Part shown: piece after piece, positions 6,985 through 15,077 of the stretch | Position numbering within the stretch: position 1 is the stretch's first letter | How the letters are laid out: the number at the start of each line of letters is the position of its first letter | Assembly: GCF_000314005.1 (NCBI RefSeq) | Contig: NZ_JH980292.1 | Location: 4,128,121-4,192,120, forward strand | Direction: 5' to 3' | From: Spirulina subsalsa PCC 9445 | Lineage (GTDB): Bacteria > Cyanobacteriota > Cyanobacteriia > Cyanobacteriales > Spirulinaceae | DNA: 64,000 nucleotides | Program-made: the position numbers and the translations under genes | Notes under the pieces: generated by a model | Seen by the model: the letters and a program-made list of their open reading frames with translations, nothing else | Told to the model about the DNA's origin: nothing | Databases searched by the model: none

Positions 6985-8271
6985 ATGACTCAATCAGATT
7001 TATTGGTTAATCGGGCGAAAGAGGGAAATATTGAGGCCATTGCGACCCTTATTGCTCATCAGTTAGCCCCCAAACAGATTAAAACTCAGGTTAATCAAAA
7101 ATCTGGGGTTCTTAACATCCTGTTTGAATCTGAAAAAACACCCTCCCAAGCCCAGCTAGTGCCGTGGATCACCAAAGCACTCAATAACCTACAACCCAAA
7201 GGCATTAAACAAGTCCGCCTCTACGGTCGCATTCAAGGACAATCTGAAATTGTATGGAAACACCAAATTGAATTAAATTCTTTAGATCAAAATCTCTCCA
7301 TCAAAAAGCCAGCCATCAAAACCCATTCTTCAAAAGCAATAAACAACGCTAGCTCACATCAAAGCAAGTCCAAAGCTCAATCCACGGTTAGCCGTAAATC
7401 ATCCTCAAAACACCAGCCCAAAAATTCCAAAAACTACACACCGATTGTTCAATCTTTACATAACCAAAAATTAGCCATTATTACAACCGCGATCGCCGGA
7501 TGTTTTTCAACATTTTTGCCCTGGACATATGTTCCTATTCTTGGAACACTCTCCGGAGCCGCAGGAGATGGATGGATCACATTGGTTTTATTTATTCCTG
7601 CAATTGTTGTGGCATTAAAAGGCGATCGCCTAACTCCATTAGTGGAAAACCCTCGCTGGATTGCAGTCATTCCAGCAGGATTAGCAGGTTTTATTGGTTT
7701 ATCAAAAATTTTTGTAATTGGAGAATTTTTGTCCATCGGCATTGGTTTATATTTACTGATTTTTTCTAGTGGATTATTGTGTATATCTGCGTGGTTTCTT
7801 GAGAATAGAAAAATTGACAAAACTCAAATTTCTATCGAGTTTGCCACAAAAACTTTAGGTTCATTCCACAAACAAAGACTAACAATAATTGGCTCTGGAT
7901 TTGCTGGTTGTGTTGCTACATTTTTACCCTGGCTTTATGCACCAATAGTAGGTTCGGTTTCAGGTACACAAGGTGATGGCTGGATTACACTATGCTTATT
8001 TCTCCCTGCAATTGTTTTAGGATTCAGAGGTAAACAATCAACTCCGTTAGTACAGGGCAATCGTTTACTAGCAATAATTCCTGCTGGAATAGCAGGATTG
8101 ATCGGTATTGCTAAAGTTGTGGAAATCAATAAGCTCAAATCTGGATTAAGTCACAATGCTTTTGCTCAAGCACTATCTGCATCAGTTGATATTGGGTTTG
8201 GGTTATACCTATTGATTGCTGCTAGTATTGCTATCTGTGTAACGGCGTGGCTTTTAGAGAAAAAACACTAA
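6985..8271 (+). CDS. Membrane protein with duplicated 4-helix domain
   Basis: About 428 residues from the ATG at 6985 (GGAG at 6977-6980); an ATG at 6982 and a TTG at 6970 are alternatives. Residues 1-95 form a soluble domain also seen in other cyanobacterial proteins (LVNRAKEGNIEAIATLI, PKGIKQVRLYGR). A Ser/Lys-rich linker of about 60 residues follows. Then come two tandem copies of one membrane unit, each with TFLPWxYxPIxGxxSG, GDGWITLxLFxPAIV, IPAGxAGxIGxxK and GxGLYLLI, separated by about 135 residues. The copies differ in codons, so the duplication is not recent. Function unknown. Confidence 0.7.
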   Translation: MTQSDLLVNRAKEGNIEAIATLIAHQLAPKQIKTQVNQKSGVLNILFESEKTPSQAQLVPWITKALNNLQPKGIKQVRLYGRIQGQSEIVWKHQIELNSLDQNLSIKKPAIKTHSSKAINNASSHQSKSKAQSTVSRKSSSKHQPKNSKNYTPIVQSLHNQKLAIITTAIAGCFSTFLPWTYVPILGTLSGAAGDGWITLVLFIPAIVVALKGDRLTPLVENPRWIAVIPAGLAGFIGLSKIFVIGEFLSIGIGLYLLIFSSGLLCISAWFLENRKIDKTQISIEFATKTLGSFHKQRLTIIGSGFAGCVATFLPWLYAPIVGSVSGTQGDGWITLCLFLPAIVLGFRGKQSTPLVQGNRLLAIIPAGIAGLIGIAKVVEINKLKSGLSHNAFAQALSASVDIGFGLYLLIAASIAICVTAWLLEKKH

Positions 8272-8451
8272 ACAAAGTGTCCAGGATGGCATGACTATGC
8301 CGGCCTAAAAAACAGGAAATTTTAACGGTCACAATAACTCTTACCATTCACGGGTTTAGGCATAGGGGGCAAGGTTGGGTTGGGTGGGTTGAGAGGGAGC
8401 GATCGCCCCCACCCAATATTTCCTAATTGTTCACTATTTTATTCTTCAAAA

Positions 8452-8479
8452 GTAAGGATTCATGTGAGGGGGGTTGACA
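8452..8479 (+). repeat. Solitary IS66-type terminal repeat
   Basis: GTAAGGATTCATGTGAGG followed by GGGGTTGACA matches the left ends of the two IS66 derivatives at 9225 and 11584, with small differences. No transposase sequence follows; instead the DUF4258 gene begins 68 bp later. It is a leftover element end. Upstream, 8272-8451 holds no gene. Confidence 0.7.
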
Positions 8480-8502
8480 AAAGATGCTTTTGTTGTTATA
8501 GA
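8474..8502 (+). promoter_or_regulatory. Hybrid promoter using a transposon-end -35 box
   Basis: TTGACA (8474-8479) and TATAGA (8497-8502) are separated by exactly 17 bp, an excellent sigma-70 promoter pointing at the DUF4258 gene. The TTGACA belongs to the IS66-type end, while the TATAGA lies in the flanking sequence and is not present in the intact IS copies. Confidence 0.7.
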
Positions 8503-8546
8503 ATTTTTGTGTTACAATTTGTGACATAAATTAAATTATATTAACA

Positions 8547-8855
8547 ATGCTTAAGCAACTTAATAACGCGATCAGCCAGTCACAAGTACTGGTATCCCGT
8601 CATGCTCGCGAGCGGGCAAAAGAACGGAAGATTCTGGTGTCTCAGGTATGGGAATCCATCCCACAGGGAGAAATTTTAGAAACCTACCCGGATGATCAGC
8701 CCTTTCCCACTTGTCTCATTTATAGTCAACTCAGCGAGGGAACCGCTGTTCATAGCGTTTGGAGCTACGATCCGATAAACGAAGTCGCTATCTTAATCAC
8801 CGTTTATCATCCCAGTAGCCAGGAGTGGATTGATGGTCGTGTTCGCCGGAGGTGA
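8547..8855 (+). CDS. DUF4258 protein, probable toxin-like partner
   Basis: The 102-residue product fits the DUF4258 family: SRHARERAKERKI, then IPQGEILETYPDDQPFPTCLIY, then AVHSVWSYDPINEVAILITVYHP and a terminal WIDGRVRRR. Members of this family commonly sit beside a YgiT-type zinc-finger protein in toxin-antitoxin-like pairs, and that arrangement is seen here with the gene at 8958. It is transcribed from the hybrid promoter at 8474-8502. Toxic activity is inferred only from context. Confidence 0.8.
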   Translation: MLKQLNNAISQSQVLVSRHARERAKERKILVSQVWESIPQGEILETYPDDQPFPTCLIYSQLSEGTAVHSVWSYDPINEVAILITVYHPSSQEWIDGRVRRR

Positions 8856-8957
8856 TTCTCTTGTTAAAATCCAAATATAGAACAAAAATCCTTAAGTACA
8901 TCTTAATGTAGTCATGTTACCCGGCAGGCCCTAGCCTGCCTTTCTGGAGATAGCCCA

Positions 8958-9203
8958 ATGAATACAATGATTTCCCTTTGCCCATTTTGTGGTGGAACGG
9001 TTGCTCAAAAATCTGTTCTGGAAACAGTTTGTGGTGGTGGACATACTGCCTCAATTCAGATGAATATTCTAGTTTGTGAAAAATGTAGCGAACGTTTTTA
9101 CTCTCTTGAACAAAATAATCGATTAGAAGCGTTGCAAGCTAAACTTGAAAATCAGCAAACAGAAGGATTACAACCCACTGGAGTCTCATTTAAGGCAGTT
9201 TAA
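8958..9203 (+). CDS. YgiT-type zinc finger protein
   Basis: 81 residues with two CxxC pairs, CPFCGG near residue 8 and CEKC near residue 38, the zinc knuckle of the MqsA/YgiT N-terminal domain. No helix-turn-helix DNA-binding domain follows; only a short charged helix (NNRLEALQAKLENQQ). It stands 102 bp after the DUF4258 gene and is its likely partner, presumably the antitoxin. A GGAGATAG-like site precedes the ATG. Confidence 0.82.
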   Translation: MNTMISLCPFCGGTVAQKSVLETVCGGGHTASIQMNILVCEKCSERFYSLEQNNRLEALQAKLENQQTEGLQPTGVSFKAV

Positions 9204-9224
9204 CTGACAAAAAGTACACAAATC

Positions 9225-9725
9225 GTAAGGATTCAGGTAGGGGGGTTGACAAAAGGCGAAAAGCGACTAAGGTGACATCATGAAGCCTATCGAGATTCCC
9301 CCACCTATTGAGCGAGAGCAACTGACACGAGCCACTTCAGAGGTGCTGGTAGATTTGGTGCTGCGACAACGAGGGATAATCGAGCAATTAGTCGCGGAGA
9401 TAGAGCGGCTCAAGAACAACGCCAGCAGCGATAGCCAGAGTTCATCAAAACCGCCATCAAGCGACATCCACAAACGGTCGGAACGCCAAGCAGCAGAAGC
9501 GGAACGCTCATTGCGGTTGGCGGTGACGAAGCGAAAGGTGTGCGGTGGGTCGCGTTCAATGGCAGGGTTTGCCCAAACTGCCAGGTTACTGAGTGTGATT
9601 CAGACCTGTCGTGCTCAGGGGCGTTCGGTGATAACGTTCCTGAAACAAGCCTTAATGGTAGCGGCGGCTCAAGAAAAGGTCTCCATGCCTTCTCTCATCC
9701 CTGACTCTGCCACCTGAATCCTTAC
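9225..9725 (+). mobile_element. Internally deleted IS66-family derivative (copy 1)
   Basis: Left end GTAAGGATTCAGGT at 9225 and right end ACCTGAATCCTTAC ending at 9725 form terminal inverted repeats. The 501-bp interior encodes the N terminus and the extreme C terminus of an IS66 transposase fused in frame. No 8-bp target duplication is evident (flanks CACAAATC and AGAGAAAT). It cannot encode an active transposase, so it would depend on a relative elsewhere. Confidence 0.8.
9280..9717 (+). pseudogene. IS66 transposase, internal deletion fusion
   Basis: Residues 1-75 are the IS66 coiled-coil/zinc-ribbon leader (LRQRGIIEQLVAEIERLKNN, SSDSQSSSKPPSSDIHK). Directly after QAAE the sequence jumps to the conserved C-terminal tail (ERSLRLAVTKRKVCGGSRS, TARLLSVIQTCRAQGRSVI). 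The whole DDE core is missing. The frame remains open for 145 codons, so a short protein could still be made, but it cannot transpose DNA. Confidence 0.82.
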
Positions 9726-9887
9726 AGAGAAATTATGTTAGTAAGCGGTGGGTCAGACACAGTTTGACCCCTCATATCATCATTGATCCGGTCTGATGCA
9801 ACCCACAATTCTTTGTGTCCTCTGATGTCACTACTTATGCACGACTACCCAATTTAGATTTTGAGTTAAAAGCCGAATTTACAGAGA

Positions 9888-10275
9888 TTAATTAGAGAGA
9901 TTATACTCATCAAGCCTGGTTGAGAATAAACTAATTTCCTGATTCCATCCTTTCGCAAAGACAAGTTCAACTATGCTCTCATTAAGCAAATCAATACATT
10001 CACAAAGCTTATCAAAAACTTTAAAAAAATCATCTACCGTAGCGTTGTTTTTTTTACTAACATCATCTTGACCCATCAATGCTTTCACCCCTTCAGTAAT
10101 TCCATACGCAGGATTAAGCCAGCCTTTTACTCCACCCATAACTACGTTTGCAGTGACTGTCCAAAAATTATCATTTTCATCAAGCATTGCTTTTAGCTTC
10201 ATTGCTGACTCCAAGTAATCATTTTCCAACATTTTCAAATAACTGAAGTGGCTCTGCACCGTTGAAAGAATCCAT
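9888..10275 (-). pseudogene. Frame-disrupted hypothetical gene
   Basis: A 123-codon frame (from a GTG at 10259) encodes an unrecognised alpha-helical protein with a hydrophobic glycine-containing stretch (TANVVMGGVKGWLNPAYGI). The ATG at 10275, which has a good GAGG site, is in a different frame and runs into a stop after 18 codons. A single-base frameshift near 10250 is the simplest reading. It follows another broken gene by 11 bp, so the two may have formed an operon. The spacer 9726-9887 shows no intact gene. Confidence 0.45.
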
Positions 10276-10286
10276 GATTCCTCTTT

Positions 10287-10601
10287 CTAGGATTTCATCC
10301 ACCTTTGTAAATCAGCAATACCCTGTTCTTTAGCAGAGTGTTTCATGAACCTAGTTACTTCATCATTATACCAATTTTCGATTGAGATAATGATTTCTCT
10401 AAGCTTACTTATCCTAGACAAAGCTGACTCTTGTGCTAATTCTTGTAAACCTTCGCTCAAGATTTTTTGTCGCAGTTTATCATCTGCATTCTCCTCTAGA
10501 TTAAAAAAATTGATAACCTTTTGCCCGACCAAAGTATTGAATATTGATTGAAGAAATTATTGAAGGTTTTCTTCTCTTAAATAATGATCTGGATTGGGCA
10601 T
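10287..10601 (-). pseudogene. Hypothetical gene with in-frame nonsense codon
   Basis: An ATG at 10601 with a strong GGAGG site begins MPNPDHYLREENLQ, then meets TAA at 10559-10557. The same frame continues open for 90 more codons (SIFNTLVGQKVINFFNLEEN...DLQRWMKS). The second part is helical and charged and I do not recognise it. Internal restart at the TTG at 10532 is possible but has no ribosome-binding site. The gene lies just downstream of the GTPase-like fragment. Confidence 0.5.
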
Positions 10602-10638
10602 ACTTAAACCTCCTTGACAAACTTTTGGTTGATAAAAA

Positions 10639-10791
10639 TCATATCGTATTAGTGATCGTAAATTTGCCCGCATTCACGGGCGAGATGATCACCGTCCGTA
10701 GCTCTAAATTTTTAACCTTCTCAATCTCTTGGTTAGTCGCATTCACAGCTTCAATCACTGGTAAAAAGAACCGAACAAATTTAGGTTTGCC
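10639..10791 (-). pseudogene. Fragment resembling a dynamin-like GTPase N terminus
   Basis: Between two stop codons the minus strand reads a helix (VIEAVNATNQEIEKVKNLEL) followed by RTVIISPVNAGKFTITNTI and a stop. This resembles the first strand and P-loop of dynamin-family GTPases, where (S/G)xxNAGKST(L/I)xNA(I/L) is usual, but the catalytic serine is replaced by phenylalanine. Only about 50 codons remain. The assignment rests on one motif and is tentative. Confidence 0.35.
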
Positions 10792-10830
10792 TCACCGCCA
10801 ACTGATATATTTTCATCATAAACATCAGTT

Positions 10831-11154
10831 TTAGGCACAAGAAACAGTTTGAACTTTGATATCTACACGCAACTCTTTACGAAGGACATTGAGAATGGTA
10901 GTTAGGTTATCCATCGTCGGATTACCTTTTGCAGACAACATCCGGTGAAGACTTTTGCTCGGCTTAGATGTTTCAACTGCCAACTCTTCAAAGCCCACGG
11001 TTGCATTGACAAGATCTCTTAATATGAGTCTTGCAGTTTTTGGTTCACCGTTGAGGAAAAGAGAAACAGCTTCATCAAGTAAAGCTGCTGCAAACTCAGG
11101 ATCTCGTTGAACTCGCGCATTAACTGTTTCCTTGAAGTCTCTTGTTAATGCCAT
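10831..11154 (-). CDS. HigA-like antitoxin, HTH protein
   Basis: 107 residues with a C-terminal XRE-type helix-turn-helix: LVNATVGFEELAVETSKPSKSLHRMLSAKGNPTMDNL covers the two recognition helices, followed by LTTILNVLRKELRVDI. This is the pattern of probable addiction-module antidote proteins. The gene starts 5 bp after the toxin gene, so toxin precedes antitoxin as in higBA. It should bind and repress its own operator (11542-11561) and neutralise the toxin. Confidence 0.85.
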   Translation of the reverse strand: MALTRDFKETVNARVQRDPEFAAALLDEAVSLFLNGEPKTARLILRDLVNATVGFEELAVETSKPSKSLHRMLSAKGNPTMDNLTTILNVLRKELRVDIKVQTVSCA

Positions 11155-11159
11155 GATTT

Positions 11160-11531
11160 TTACCTCTTCTTTCTTTTCTTACTTTTAGTTTCTTCTTGTT
11201 TCACTGCTTTATCAGCCTCTTTCTTGCGCCTTTTATACTCTTGGTACAGTGCTATAGCTTGCTTAATATCTGCATCTTGACCTTTTTTCGTGCCACCTCC
11301 AAATAGGATAATGAGTTGCTTACCATCTTGAGCCAAGTAAATCCGATACCCTGGCCCCCAATCAATTTTGTACTCGCCGATTCCATCGAACCACCTGATG
11401 CTGGATGTATTACCCTGCTCTAGACGAGACTTGGCAACTGCCACCTTTGCAGCAGCTTTGGCATCCAGACTATCAAACCATTTCTGATAAGGATTTGAGT
11501 CATCCTCCCTAATGTATTCTTGGACTTTCAT
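11160..11531 (-). CDS. RelE/HigB-family toxin
   Basis: The first 95 residues carry the addiction-module killer pattern: [77 protein letters not shown]. Such proteins are RelE-superfamily mRNA interferases acting at the ribosome. An unusually basic 25-residue tail ([11 protein letters not shown]...KSKKRKKR) is appended. It is the first gene of the pair with the antitoxin at 10831-11154. Confidence 0.85.
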   Translation of the reverse strand: MKVQEYIREDDSNPYQKWFDSLDAKAAAKVAVAKSRLEQGNTSSIRWFDGIGEYKIDWGPGYRIYLAQDGKQLIILFGGGTKKGQDADIKQAIALYQEYKRRKKEADKAVKQEETKSKKRKKR

Positions 11532-11541
11532 GCTAAATCGA

Positions 11542-11561
11542 CAGTAACTTATATGTTACTG
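11542..11561 (-). promoter_or_regulatory. Palindromic operator of the HigBA-like pair
   Basis: CAGTAAC (11542-11548) and GTTACTG (11555-11561) form a 7-bp inverted repeat around TTATAT, centred 20 bp upstream of the toxin ATG. A TTGACA lies next to it on the minus strand (11569-11564). Placement is typical of an autoregulatory toxin-antitoxin operator. Confidence 0.6.
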
Positions 11562-11583
11562 GTTGTCAAGGGTAATTTTTGAG

Positions 11584-12098
11584 GTAAGAATTCAGGTGGG
11601 GGGGGTTGACAAAAGGCGAAAAGCGACTAAGGTGACATCATGAAGCCTATCGAGATTCCCCCACCTATTGAGCGAGAGCAATTGACACGAGCCACTTCAG
11701 AGGTGCTGGTAGATTTTGTGCTGCGACAACGAGGGATAATCGAGCAATTAGTCGCGGAGATAGAGCGGCTCAAGAACAACGCCAGCAGCGATAGCCAGAG
11801 TTCATCAAAACCGCCATCAAGCGACATCCACAAACGGTCGGAACGCCAAGCAGCAGAAAAGGAGCAAGCCAAAGAAGGGAAAAGGAAACCGGGTGGGCAG
11901 CCCGGTCATGTGGGCAAGACAAGGAAAGGATTGGGCAGAATAGACCGTTATGAAGTGGTACGACCGCAACAGTTTCCACGCGGCGGACACCCGTTCAAGA
12001 GCAGAATTAGTCAAACTATTAGGTGAGCGATTTGAAGGAGTGCTCGTCTCGGATGACTTCAGCCTGTACAACGGTTACTCTGCCACCTGAATCCTTAC
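11584..12098 (+). mobile_element. Internally deleted IS66-family derivative (copy 2)
   Basis: The left end (GTAAGAATTCAGGTGG at 11584) and right end (CCACCTGAATCCTTAC ending at 12098) match copy 1, as do the first 220 bp of the transposase gene with only a few substitutions. Here the interior keeps more of the N-terminal region (PGGQPGHVGKTRKG...IDRYEVVRPQ). It then jumps to a core piece that reads SFHAADTRSRAELVKLLGERF and VLVSDDFSLYNGY in another frame, holding one catalytic aspartate, and then reaches the right end. Different deletion endpoints from copy 1 show independent decay. No target duplication is seen. Confidence 0.8.
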
Positions 12099-12166
12099 AT
12101 AGTAGCTTATTGACATGAACCTATTATACAATATCTAGGGATAAATCATCACTCGCTAGTAAATGA

Positions 12167-12387
12167 TTGTTGGTTAATTTTCGGGGCATCGAACCCCTCA
12201 ATTAACCGTCTTTCATCCCGACACTGACATTCGTACAGTGCTCGGCTTCCCGACGATGAGCTAAAATATTCATCGTCTGTTGGCGGAGTGTGCTGGAGAC
12301 AGAACAGCGCCCGGGTGGGAAAGCTAAACCCACAGAAGCCCCCGCGCTCTAACCCCTTTGGGGAAGCTTCGGACACTGCGCCGTCAA
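12167..12387 (+). ncRNA. Candidate OMEGA/HEARO-like structured RNA without nuclease gene
   Basis: The block begins immediately after ATGA (12163-12166). It has at least three consecutive hairpins: GGTTAATT/AATTAACC with inner GGGG/CCCC (12172-12207); CCGACACTG/CAGTG-TCGG with loop ACATTCGTA (12218-12245); and GACGATGA/TCATCGTC (12252-12277). A C/G-rich 3' part follows, ending before ATG at 12388. From memory of the family, start after ATGA, strong 5' hairpins and a downstream start codon fit a HEARO (IscB-associated) element. No HNH or RuvC coding sequence follows: bciB starts 30 bp later. A minus-strand reading as a TnpB right-end RNA is the alternative. Confidence 0.45.
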
Positions 12388-12416
12388 ATGTTTTTTTTGA
12401 TAAACCTTTTTTTTAA

Positions 12417-13613
12417 ATGACCTCTCTTATTCCAAAACACCAAAAATCTAAAGCCCTGAAACCGGGAAGCCGCCCCCCTGCGAAGGAACTCTGTAGCGAG
12501 TGTGGGCTGTGTGATACTTACTATATCCATTATGTTAAAGAGGCCTGTGCGTTCCTCAATCAACAGATTGCGGCGTTGGAGGAACAAGCTCACGGGCGAT
12601 CGCGCAATTTAGAAAAGTCCGATGATCTCTACTTCGGGGTACATCAAGACATGATGGCCGCCCGCAAAAAACAACCCATTGAGGGGGCGCAGTGGACGGG
12701 GATTGTTAGCACCATTGCCTGTGAAATGCTCACTCAGGGCTTAGTAGAGGGGGTGGTGTGTGTACAGAATAAACCCGATGATCGGTTTGGCCCCATGCCT
12801 GTAATTGCCCGCACCCCGGAGGAAGTGTTAGCGGCGAAGGTGAATAAACCCACTCTGTCGCCCAATCTCTCGGTTTTAGAACAGGTTGAACAGTCGGGAA
12901 TGAAGCGGTTGTTAGTGATTGGGGTGGGCTGTCAAATCCAAGCCCTGCGCGCTGTTCAGTCGGAACTGGGGTTAGAAAAACTCTATGTGCTGGGAACGCC
13001 CTGTGTGGATAATGTGAGTCGGGCTGGGTTGCAGAAATTTCTAGAAACAACGAGTAAATCACCGGATACGGTGGTGCATTACGAGTTTATGCAGGATTTC
13101 CGCGTTCATTTCAAACATGAGGACGGATCTGAGGAGTTGGTGCCGTTTTTTGGCTTGAATACGAAGGAACTTAAGGATGTATTTGCCCCTTCCTGTATGA
13201 CTTGTTTTGATTATGTGAACTCCTTGGCTGATTTGGTGGTGGGCTATATGGGCGCGCCTTTTGGCTGGCAGTGGATTGTGGTGCGCAATGAGACGGGGCG
13301 AGAAATGCTCAATCTGGTGCAGGATCAATTGGATACCCAAGGGGTGTTTTCTAAGGGCGATCGCAAACAAGCCGTACAACAGAGCATTCCCGCCTACGAT
13401 AAGGGCGTGACGCTCCCCATGTGGGCGGCTAAACTCATGGGGGTTGTGATCGATAAAATTGGCCCCAAAGGGTTAGAATATGCTCGTTTTTCCATTGATT
13501 CCCACTTCACCCGGAATTATCTCTATGTAAAACGGAATTACCCGGAAAAACTCCCCCATCATGTCCCTGAATATGCCCAGCGCATTGTAGATCAGTATCA
13601 ATTGCCGGAATAG
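12417..13613 (+). CDS. bciB: 3,8-divinyl (proto)chlorophyllide 8-vinyl reductase, ferredoxin type
   Basis: Reduces the C8 vinyl group of divinyl (proto)chlorophyllide with reduced ferredoxin, a late step of chlorophyll a synthesis. The 398-residue protein belongs to the F420-hydrogenase/dehydrogenase beta-subunit family. A CSECGLC cluster lies at about residues 26-32, with a further Cys in KEACAF, and a second Cys region at GTPCVDN and SCMTCFDYVN. Together these supply the Fe-S ligands, with the flavin-binding fold between them. No ribosome-binding site precedes the ATG; a T-rich run does. The structured RNA candidate ends 30 bp upstream and may have displaced the native promoter. Confidence 0.94.
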   Translation: MTSLIPKHQKSKALKPGSRPPAKELCSECGLCDTYYIHYVKEACAFLNQQIAALEEQAHGRSRNLEKSDDLYFGVHQDMMAARKKQPIEGAQWTGIVSTIACEMLTQGLVEGVVCVQNKPDDRFGPMPVIARTPEEVLAAKVNKPTLSPNLSVLEQVEQSGMKRLLVIGVGCQIQALRAVQSELGLEKLYVLGTPCVDNVSRAGLQKFLETTSKSPDTVVHYEFMQDFRVHFKHEDGSEELVPFFGLNTKELKDVFAPSCMTCFDYVNSLADLVVGYMGAPFGWQWIVVRNETGREMLNLVQDQLDTQGVFSKGDRKQAVQQSIPAYDKGVTLPMWAAKLMGVVIDKIGPKGLEYARFSIDSHFTRNYLYVKRNYPEKLPHHVPEYAQRIVDQYQLPE

Positions 13614-13618
13614 GGAAT

Positions 13619-13800
13619 AGTCGGGAGTCGGGAATCGGGAGTCGGGAGTCGGGAATCGGGAATCCGGGAACTCTCCCCCCTGTTCCCTAAAATAAAAGAG
13701 TTTCGGCTATTCACTATTCCCCTGCTCCCCGTTCCCTACTAAAATAAAAAAGTTTTGGCTATTCACTATTCCCCTGCTCCCCGTTCCCTGCTCCCCACGT
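13619..13800. repeat. Heptamer array and duplicated spacer block
   Basis: About seven GGGAGTC/GGGAATC heptamers (13619-13670) are followed by two copies of a block containing AAAATAAAA, AGTTT(C/T)GGCTATTCACTATTCCCCTGC and GTTCCCT. No gene lies here. Confidence 0.8.
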
Positions 13801-13806
13801 CCCCCC

Positions 13807-14913
13807 ATGCCTGAAACCCTTGTTGTTAAAATAGGCACATCGAGCCTCACCCATCCCGACACCGGGCGTTTAGCCCTCTCCAATATTGCCAGCTTAGTAG
13901 AAACCCTCACAGAGTTACGAGAACAACATAATCGCGTCGTGTTAGTCTCTTCCGGAGCGGTGGGGATTGGGTGCCGTCGTCTCAACTTGCCGGAACGCCC
14001 CCGGACTATGGCGAGGAAACAGGCGATCGCCGCCGTGGGACAAGGACGCTTAATGCGCATCTACGATGACCTGTTTAGTAACCTCAAACAACCCATTGCG
14101 CAAATCCTACTCACTCGGCGGGATCTCATGCAGCGCAGTTCCTATGTCAACGCCTACAACACCTTTCAAGAACTCTTTGAATTGGGCGTGATCCCCATTG
14201 TGAATGAAAATGATACCGTCGCCGTGGATGAATTGAAATTCGGTGACAATGACACCCTCTCTGCCCTCGTCGCCAGTTTAGTTGAGGCCGATTGGTTGTT
14301 CCTACTCACTGATGTAGATCGGCTCTATTCGGCAGATCCCCGTTCCTCACCCGACGCACACCCCATTATTGAAGTCTCGGCCTCGGAACTGGCTACCCTG
14401 CAAGTGGAAGCCGGGAACAAGGGATCCGCGTGGGGAACCGGGGGGATGGCCACTAAGTTAGCCGCCGCCCGCATTGCCACCAGCGCCGGGGTGAGAACCG
14501 TCATCACCCACGGTCAAAAACCCGGTTATTTACCTAAAGTTCTCCAAGGGGAGCAGATTGGCACCCAGTTTGAACCCCAACCTCAACCAGAAAACGCCCG
14601 CAAACGCTGGATTGCTTACGGCTTAGTGGCAATGGGTAAATTGTATTTAGATGATGGGGCGGTGCGAGCCATTTGTGAGGGGGGGAAATCCTTACTGGCG
14701 GCGGGGATTACCCAAACTGAGGGGGAGTTTCAAGTGTCTGATGCGGTTCAGTTGTGCGATCGCAACGGTAACGAAATCGCCCGCGGCCTCGTCAACTACA
14801 ACAGCACAGAAATCCAGCAAATACAAGGCCTCCGCTCCGACCAAATCCCCAAAATCCTCGGCTACATGGGAACAGAAACCGTCATCCACCGGGATAATTT
14901 AGTTCTCGCCTAA
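13807..14913 (+). CDS. proB: Glutamate 5-kinase
   Basis: Phosphorylates glutamate with ATP as the first step of proline synthesis. The N-terminal amino-acid kinase domain (about 1-255) shows [36 protein letters not shown] and [17 protein letters not shown]-terminal PUA domain follows (about 270-360, with [10 protein letters not shown]-like [17 protein letters not shown] and RGLVNYNS). The 368-residue length is normal for two-domain ProB. It stands alone between a repeat block and an IS605-type relic. Confidence 0.96.
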   Translation: MPETLVVKIGTSSLTHPDTGRLALSNIASLVETLTELREQHNRVVLVSSGAVGIGCRRLNLPERPRTMARKQAIAAVGQGRLMRIYDDLFSNLKQPIAQILLTRRDLMQRSSYVNAYNTFQELFELGVIPIVNENDTVAVDELKFGDNDTLSALVASLVEADWLFLLTDVDRLYSADPRSSPDAHPIIEVSASELATLQVEAGNKGSAWGTGGMATKLAAARIATSAGVRTVITHGQKPGYLPKVLQGEQIGTQFEPQPQPENARKRWIAYGLVAMGKLYLDDGAVRAICEGGKSLLAAGITQTEGEFQVSDAVQLCDRNGNEIARGLVNYNSTEIQQIQGLRSDQIPKILGYMGTETVIHRDNLVLA

Positions 14914-15052
14914 TCCCCCAATCTGAACCCCTACCCTGATAAATTTGAAGTTTTTTATCTTGATCGTCGGAAGAAGACCCTCGATTTTATCGACGGCATG
15001 AATTACGAAATGTTACAACAGCATACCCCAAATTGTAAAATTGTGCTATAAT
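14914..15052 (+). other. Possible coding remnant directly after proB
   Basis: In the same frame as proB, immediately after its stop codon, 46 sense codons run to a TAA at 15050-15052. They read plausibly as protein (PYPDKFEVFYLDRRKKTLDF, then IDGMNYEML). It may be the tail of an unrelated gene truncated by the adjacent IS605-type element, or chance. I do not recognise it. Confidence 0.2.
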
Positions 15053-15077
15053 CTTACTAGCAATGAGCAAGAATTGA

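Noticed and set aside
10544-10834. Plus-strand 96-codon frame
   Set aside because: It is antisense to the broken minus-strand operon and shows no family pattern.
12180-12260. tRNA gene on the minus strand near bciB
   Set aside because: A GGTTCGAT T-loop-like motif is present, but the acceptor, D and anticodon arms cannot be formed.
12149-12376. Minus-strand 75-codon frame over the structured RNA
   Set aside because: The frame follows from a stop-poor, GC-rich structured sequence; it has no ribosome-binding site and no domain.
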